From positions 1 through 25,217 of the forward strand of contig CAYRIY010000053.1 in assembly GCA_964424335.1 (NCBI GenBank): DNA of 25,217 bases. Direction: 5' to 3'. Origin of the DNA: CAYRIY01 sp964424335. Lineage in GTDB: Bacteria > Bacillota > Limnochordia > DTU080 > RSA5. A program made the position numbers and the translations under genes. Below are positions 22,638 through 25,217 of the stretch, piece after piece (the first letter of the stretch is position 1; every line of letters starts with the position of its first letter). A model generated the notes under the pieces. It saw only the letters and a list, made by a program, of their open reading frames with translations. It did no database searches and was not told where the DNA came from.

Positions 22638-23630
22638 ATGGCGAGACCGATTACACTCTTTACCGGTCAATGGGCTGACCTGCCATTGGAGACGCTTGCT
22701 CAGAAAGCGAGCAGTTGGGGGTATGACGGCCTGGAGCTCGCTTGCTGGGGCGACCATTTCGAGGTCGGCAAGGCGCTCGAGGACGACGGGTACTGCAAGG
22801 CGAAGCGGGAGACTTTGAGCAAACATAACCTCAACGTCTGGTCGATCAGCAACCACCTCACCGGGCAACTCGTGCTCGATCCAAACGACCACAGGACGGA
22901 CGACTGGGCGCCGGCGGAGTTTGCAGGCGACCCTGAGGGCAAGCGCGAGTGGGCGATCGAGGAGATGAAGCGGACGGCCAGAGCCGCAAAGAAGCTCGGG
23001 GTCGAAGTCGTCAACGGGTTTACGGGCTCTTCGATCTGGCACATGATCTACCCGTTTCCCCCGGTTTCGCCGGCGGATATCAAGAAGGGGTACGACTATT
23101 TCGCGGAAAAGTGGGGCCCGATCTTGGACGTCTTTAAAGAGGAAGGCGTCAAGTTTGCGCTCGAGGTTCACCCTGGCGAAATCGCATTCGACATTTACTC
23201 GGCCAAGGAAGCCCTCGAGGCGATCGGACACCACCCGTCCTTCGGCTTCAACTTCGACCCGAGCCACCTCATTTGGCAGCAGATGGACCCGGTCTTGTTC
23301 CTCTACGAGTTCCCGGATCGGATCTTCCATGCGCACGCCAAAGACGCCGAGGTCACGCTCGATGGACGTACGGGCATCCTTTCTTCTCACCTGCAGTTTG
23401 GAGACTGGCGCCGCGGCTGGGACTTCCGTTCGGTCGGACGGGGCGACGTCGACTTCGACGCCATCATCAAGGCGCTCAACCAGATCGGTTACACGGGACC
23501 GCTTTCGGTCGAGTGGGAGGACAACAACATGGACCGGGAGCACGGCGCTGCCGAAGCGTGCCAGTACCTCCGGGACATCGACTTCCCGCCTGCCAACGTC
23601 GGCAGCTTTGAGGACGCCTTTAAAAAATAG
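22638..23630 (+). CDS. Sugar phosphate isomerase/epimerase family protein (xylose isomerase-like TIM barrel)
   Basis: A 330-aa xylose isomerase-like TIM-barrel protein (AP endonuclease 2 superfamily). Metal-site residues expected for the family are visible: Glu in FALEVHPGEI, Asp and His in FNFDPSHL, His in FHAHAKDAE, and Glu in LSVEWEDNN. Such enzymes isomerise or epimerise sugars, sugar phosphates or inosose derivatives; the exact substrate is not clear. AGGAGGG lies 7 nt before the ATG. It stands alone on the plus strand, between the SDR and uxaA-type genes, and is closed by a strong terminator. Confidence 0.88.
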   Translation: MARPITLFTGQWADLPLETLAQKASSWGYDGLELACWGDHFEVGKALEDDGYCKAKRETLSKHNLNVWSISNHLTGQLVLDPNDHRTDDWAPAEFAGDPEGKREWAIEEMKRTARAAKKLGVEVVNGFTGSSIWHMIYPFPPVSPADIKKGYDYFAEKWGPILDVFKEEGVKFALEVHPGEIAFDIYSAKEALEAIGHHPSFGFNFDPSHLIWQQMDPVLFLYEFPDRIFHAHAKDAEVTLDGRTGILSSHLQFGDWRRGWDFRSVGRGDVDFDAIIKALNQIGYTGPLSVEWEDNNMDREHGAAEACQYLRDIDFPPANVGSFEDAFKK

Positions 23631-23645
23631 CGCTACGTTGAAATA

Positions 23646-23680
23646 CGAAAAGAGCGCGGGCAATCCCCGCGCTCTTTTCG
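23646..23680. terminator. Bidirectional rho-independent terminator
   Basis: A perfect 15-bp stem (23646-23660 with 23666-23680, loop 23661-23665) has A4 on one side and T4 on the other, so it can terminate both the isomerase gene and the convergent dehydratase gene. It is the most stable hairpin noticed in the window. Confidence 0.93.
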
Positions 23681-23701
23681 TGAATTTGTCGCTGCGTCGC
23701 T

Positions 23702-24862
23702 TTATATCGTCTCGGCAAGGCGCCAGATCGCAAACTCCGCATGCCCATGGACCTCGGATGCCGAGCGTCCGCCGCTTGCTACCTCGTGAATCTTTCTGTA
23801 GATCTCTTCGCCGACGCTTGCGAGCGTCCCCTTACCCTCCAAGATGACGCCTGCGTCGACATCGATGTGCTCGGGCATATTCTCATAAAGTCGGCTGTTT
23901 GTGCCCACCTTGATCACGGGAACGATCGGAGAGCCCGTCGGCGACCCTCGGCCGGTGGTAAACACCACGACCTGGGCGCCGCCCGCGACCATGCCCGTCA
24001 CCGAATCGACGTCGTAGCCGGGCGAATCCATAAAGACGAACCCCTTTTGTGTCGGGCGATGCGCGTAGGCGACGACCTCGGTAAGCGGCGTGCTCCCGGC
24101 CTTCTTGATGCAGCCGAGCGACTTTTCATCCAGCGTCGTAAGGCCTCCACGAATGTTTCCCGGCGACGGGTTGCCCTTACGAAAATCGGAGCCTTCGGCC
24201 TTCATCCGCGTCTCGTATGCTTCAATAATGGCCAGAAAGTCGTCTGCCACTTTCTTGGACACGGCGCGGGAGGCGATGATATGCTCCGCCCCGATCGCCT
24301 CGGTCGTCTCCGACAGGATGACCGTTCCGCCATCTGCTACGATGAGATCGGAGGCGACGCCGAGCGCGGGGTTCGCGGTGATGCCCGACCATCCGTCCGA
24401 ACCTCCACATTCGAGGCCGACGATCAGCTCCTCGGTATCCGCCGTCTCTTGGGGAATGTCGGCCGCATCGGCAATCGACCTCTTTAGCCACGTTTCAGCC
24501 TCGGCGAGCATCGAGCCGACGCCTCCGGCTCCACGCACGGTGATGGCGGCCGCATTCCTCCCCAACGCTTGCACACGCTCCACCAACTCGTCGGAGAAGT
24601 CTCGCTCGTCCCCTAGGCCGACGAAGAGCGCGGCAGCGACGTTCGGATTGGCGGCGTTGCCTGCAAGCGTGCGCAGCGTCTGCTCCCGATCCTCGGGAAA
24701 CTGGGCGTATCCGTGTTGATGCGCGACCGCTACCGCGCCCGGTACGGCCTCTCCCAGGCGCTTTACGAGTGGACCGAGTTCCGCCATCGTGTTGAAGACC
24801 ACCACGTGGTTTCTCACGCCAATGCGCCCGTCCGCTCGGCGAAACCCTCGAAAACTAGCCAC
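23702..24862 (-). CDS. UxaA-family altronate/galactarate dehydratase, large (C-terminal) subunit
   Basis: A 386-aa protein corresponding to the C-terminal catalytic part of altronate/galactarate dehydratases (UxaA/GarD family), which dehydrate sugar acids to 2-keto-3-deoxy acids. The N-terminus FRGFRRADGRIGVRNH is characteristic; later come LECGGSDGWSGITANPALG, MDSPGYDVDSVTGM and FTTGRGSPTG. Here it is a separate gene from the N-terminal SAF domain, as in several Bacillota and archaea. The GTG start overlaps the upstream gene by 8 nt. The precise substrate (altronate, galactarate or another sugar acid) is not determined. Confidence 0.9.
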   Translation of the reverse strand: MASFRGFRRADGRIGVRNHVVVFNTMAELGPLVKRLGEAVPGAVAVAHQHGYAQFPEDREQTLRTLAGNAANPNVAAALFVGLGDERDFSDELVERVQALGRNAAAITVRGAGGVGSMLAEAETWLKRSIADAADIPQETADTEELIVGLECGGSDGWSGITANPALGVASDLIVADGGTVILSETTEAIGAEHIIASRAVSKKVADDFLAIIEAYETRMKAEGSDFRKGNPSPGNIRGGLTTLDEKSLGCIKKAGSTPLTEVVAYAHRPTQKGFVFMDSPGYDVDSVTGMVAGGAQVVVFTTGRGSPTGSPIVPVIKVGTNSRLYENMPEHIDVDAGVILEGKGTLASVGEEIYRKIHEVASGGRSASEVHGHAEFAIWRLAETI

Positions 24863-25178
24863 GAGCGCTCACGCTCCGTTCCTCGGTGTTGAGTCCGCGC
24901 ACGTTGTGGACGTGCACGTGCTCGCCGACGGCAATCTTCTTGCGGGCAATCCCCATCTTCTCGCCGTACTTGATCACGGGGGTCCCGACCTCCATATCGC
25001 TCAAGGCCACCTTGTGTCCATAGGGTATCGGCTCTGCGGCGACCACCACGGGCTCGGGGTCGCCTTCTTCTCCCTGCAAGACGATCTGGGCGCCCTTTTC
25101 CGCCTCTTCGATCAAAATTGCTACTGTGTCTTTGGGATCCATCCTCAATGCTCGCGCTCCTACGGACGAACCAGCCAC
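24855..25178 (-). CDS. UxaA-family dehydratase, small SAF-domain (N-terminal) subunit
   Basis: A 107-aa SAF-domain protein matching the N-terminal domain of altronate dehydratase (MDPKDTVAILI, EPIPYGHKVAL, VGTPVIKYGEKMGIA, GEHVHVHNV). It pairs with the large subunit that overlaps it by 8 nt. The frame is open to a TTG at 25199, but AGAGGAG (25188-25194) lies 9 nt before the GTG at 25178, which I chose. Upstream sequence is cut off by the window edge, so whether a further gene of the operon precedes it is unknown. Confidence 0.86.
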   Translation of the reverse strand: MAGSSVGARALRMDPKDTVAILIEEAEKGAQIVLQGEEGDPEPVVVAAEPIPYGHKVALSDMEVGTPVIKYGEKMGIARKKIAVGEHVHVHNVRGLNTEERSVSARG

Positions 25179-25217
25179 GTCCTCACGCTCCTCTAGCAAT
25201 CTGTCAACAGCCGCTGG

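Noticed and set aside
22515..23663. Minus-strand frame of 382 codons opposite the isomerase gene
   Set aside because: It covers the whole isomerase gene and its terminator; the sense strand has a strong ribosome binding site and conserved metal ligands.

Overview
This is a chromosomal window from what is most likely a high-GC, endospore-forming Bacillota, perhaps close to Alicyclobacillaceae. The reasons are an alpha/beta-type small acid-soluble spore protein (SASP) gene, sigma-A promoters with 17-18 bp spacers, strong AGGAGG-like ribosome binding sites, GTG/TTG starts, a Ku/LigD end-joining system and a complete-looking classical menaquinone cluster. The genus is an inference from gene content only. 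No phage, IS element, transposase, CRISPR array or rRNA was seen.

Layout. 1-600: three tRNA genes on the minus strand (Val-UAC, Asp-GUC, Phe-GAA), with two good sigma-A promoters and a rho-independent terminator. 628-3423: ku, then a LigD-type DNA ligase and a LigD-type polymerase as separate genes. 3578-3829: an SspF-like SASP with its own terminator. 3938-7207: larC, larB and larE, which build the nickel-pincer nucleotide cofactor; larC carries a very His-rich linker interrupted by a 100-N assembly gap. 7229-9619: a Lon-family protease that may be co-transcribed with lar. 9675-10142 (-): a DUF420 membrane protein. 10260-11384: menC. 11374-12660 (-): an RtcB-type RNA ligase with an inserted four-cysteine zinc-ribbon. 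12918-21697: a tightly packed run tetR-menF-menD-menH-menB-menA-menE-alpha/beta hydrolase. 21694-22455 (-): an SDR dehydrogenase. 22638-23630: a TIM-barrel sugar isomerase/epimerase. 23702-25178 (-): a two-gene UxaA-type altronate/galactarate dehydratase at the right edge.

How the genes work together. Ku, ligase and polymerase form a non-homologous end-joining module, placed next to a spore DNA-binding protein; this fits genome protection and repair in spores. LarB carboxylates and hydrolyses nicotinate adenine dinucleotide, LarE adds sulfur and LarC inserts nickel; the client enzyme (LarA or a homologue) is not in the window. MenF-D-H-C-E-B-A convert chorismate to demethylmenaquinone; only the DHNA-CoA thioesterase, the polyprenyl diphosphate synthase and the final methyltransferase are not recognisable here. 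The right-hand genes look like sugar or sugar-acid catabolism.

The most notable points are: (i) the gap in larC is flanked by an exact 55-bp duplication, and collapsing it restores one open frame, so the apparent frameshift is an assembly artefact; (ii) a 9-bp hairpin ends directly at the larC start codon and buries its ribosome binding site; (iii) RtcB has a zinc-ribbon inserted just after its guanylation histidine; (iv) a TetR regulator is translationally coupled to the men operon, with a perfect 7-3-7 palindrome upstream.
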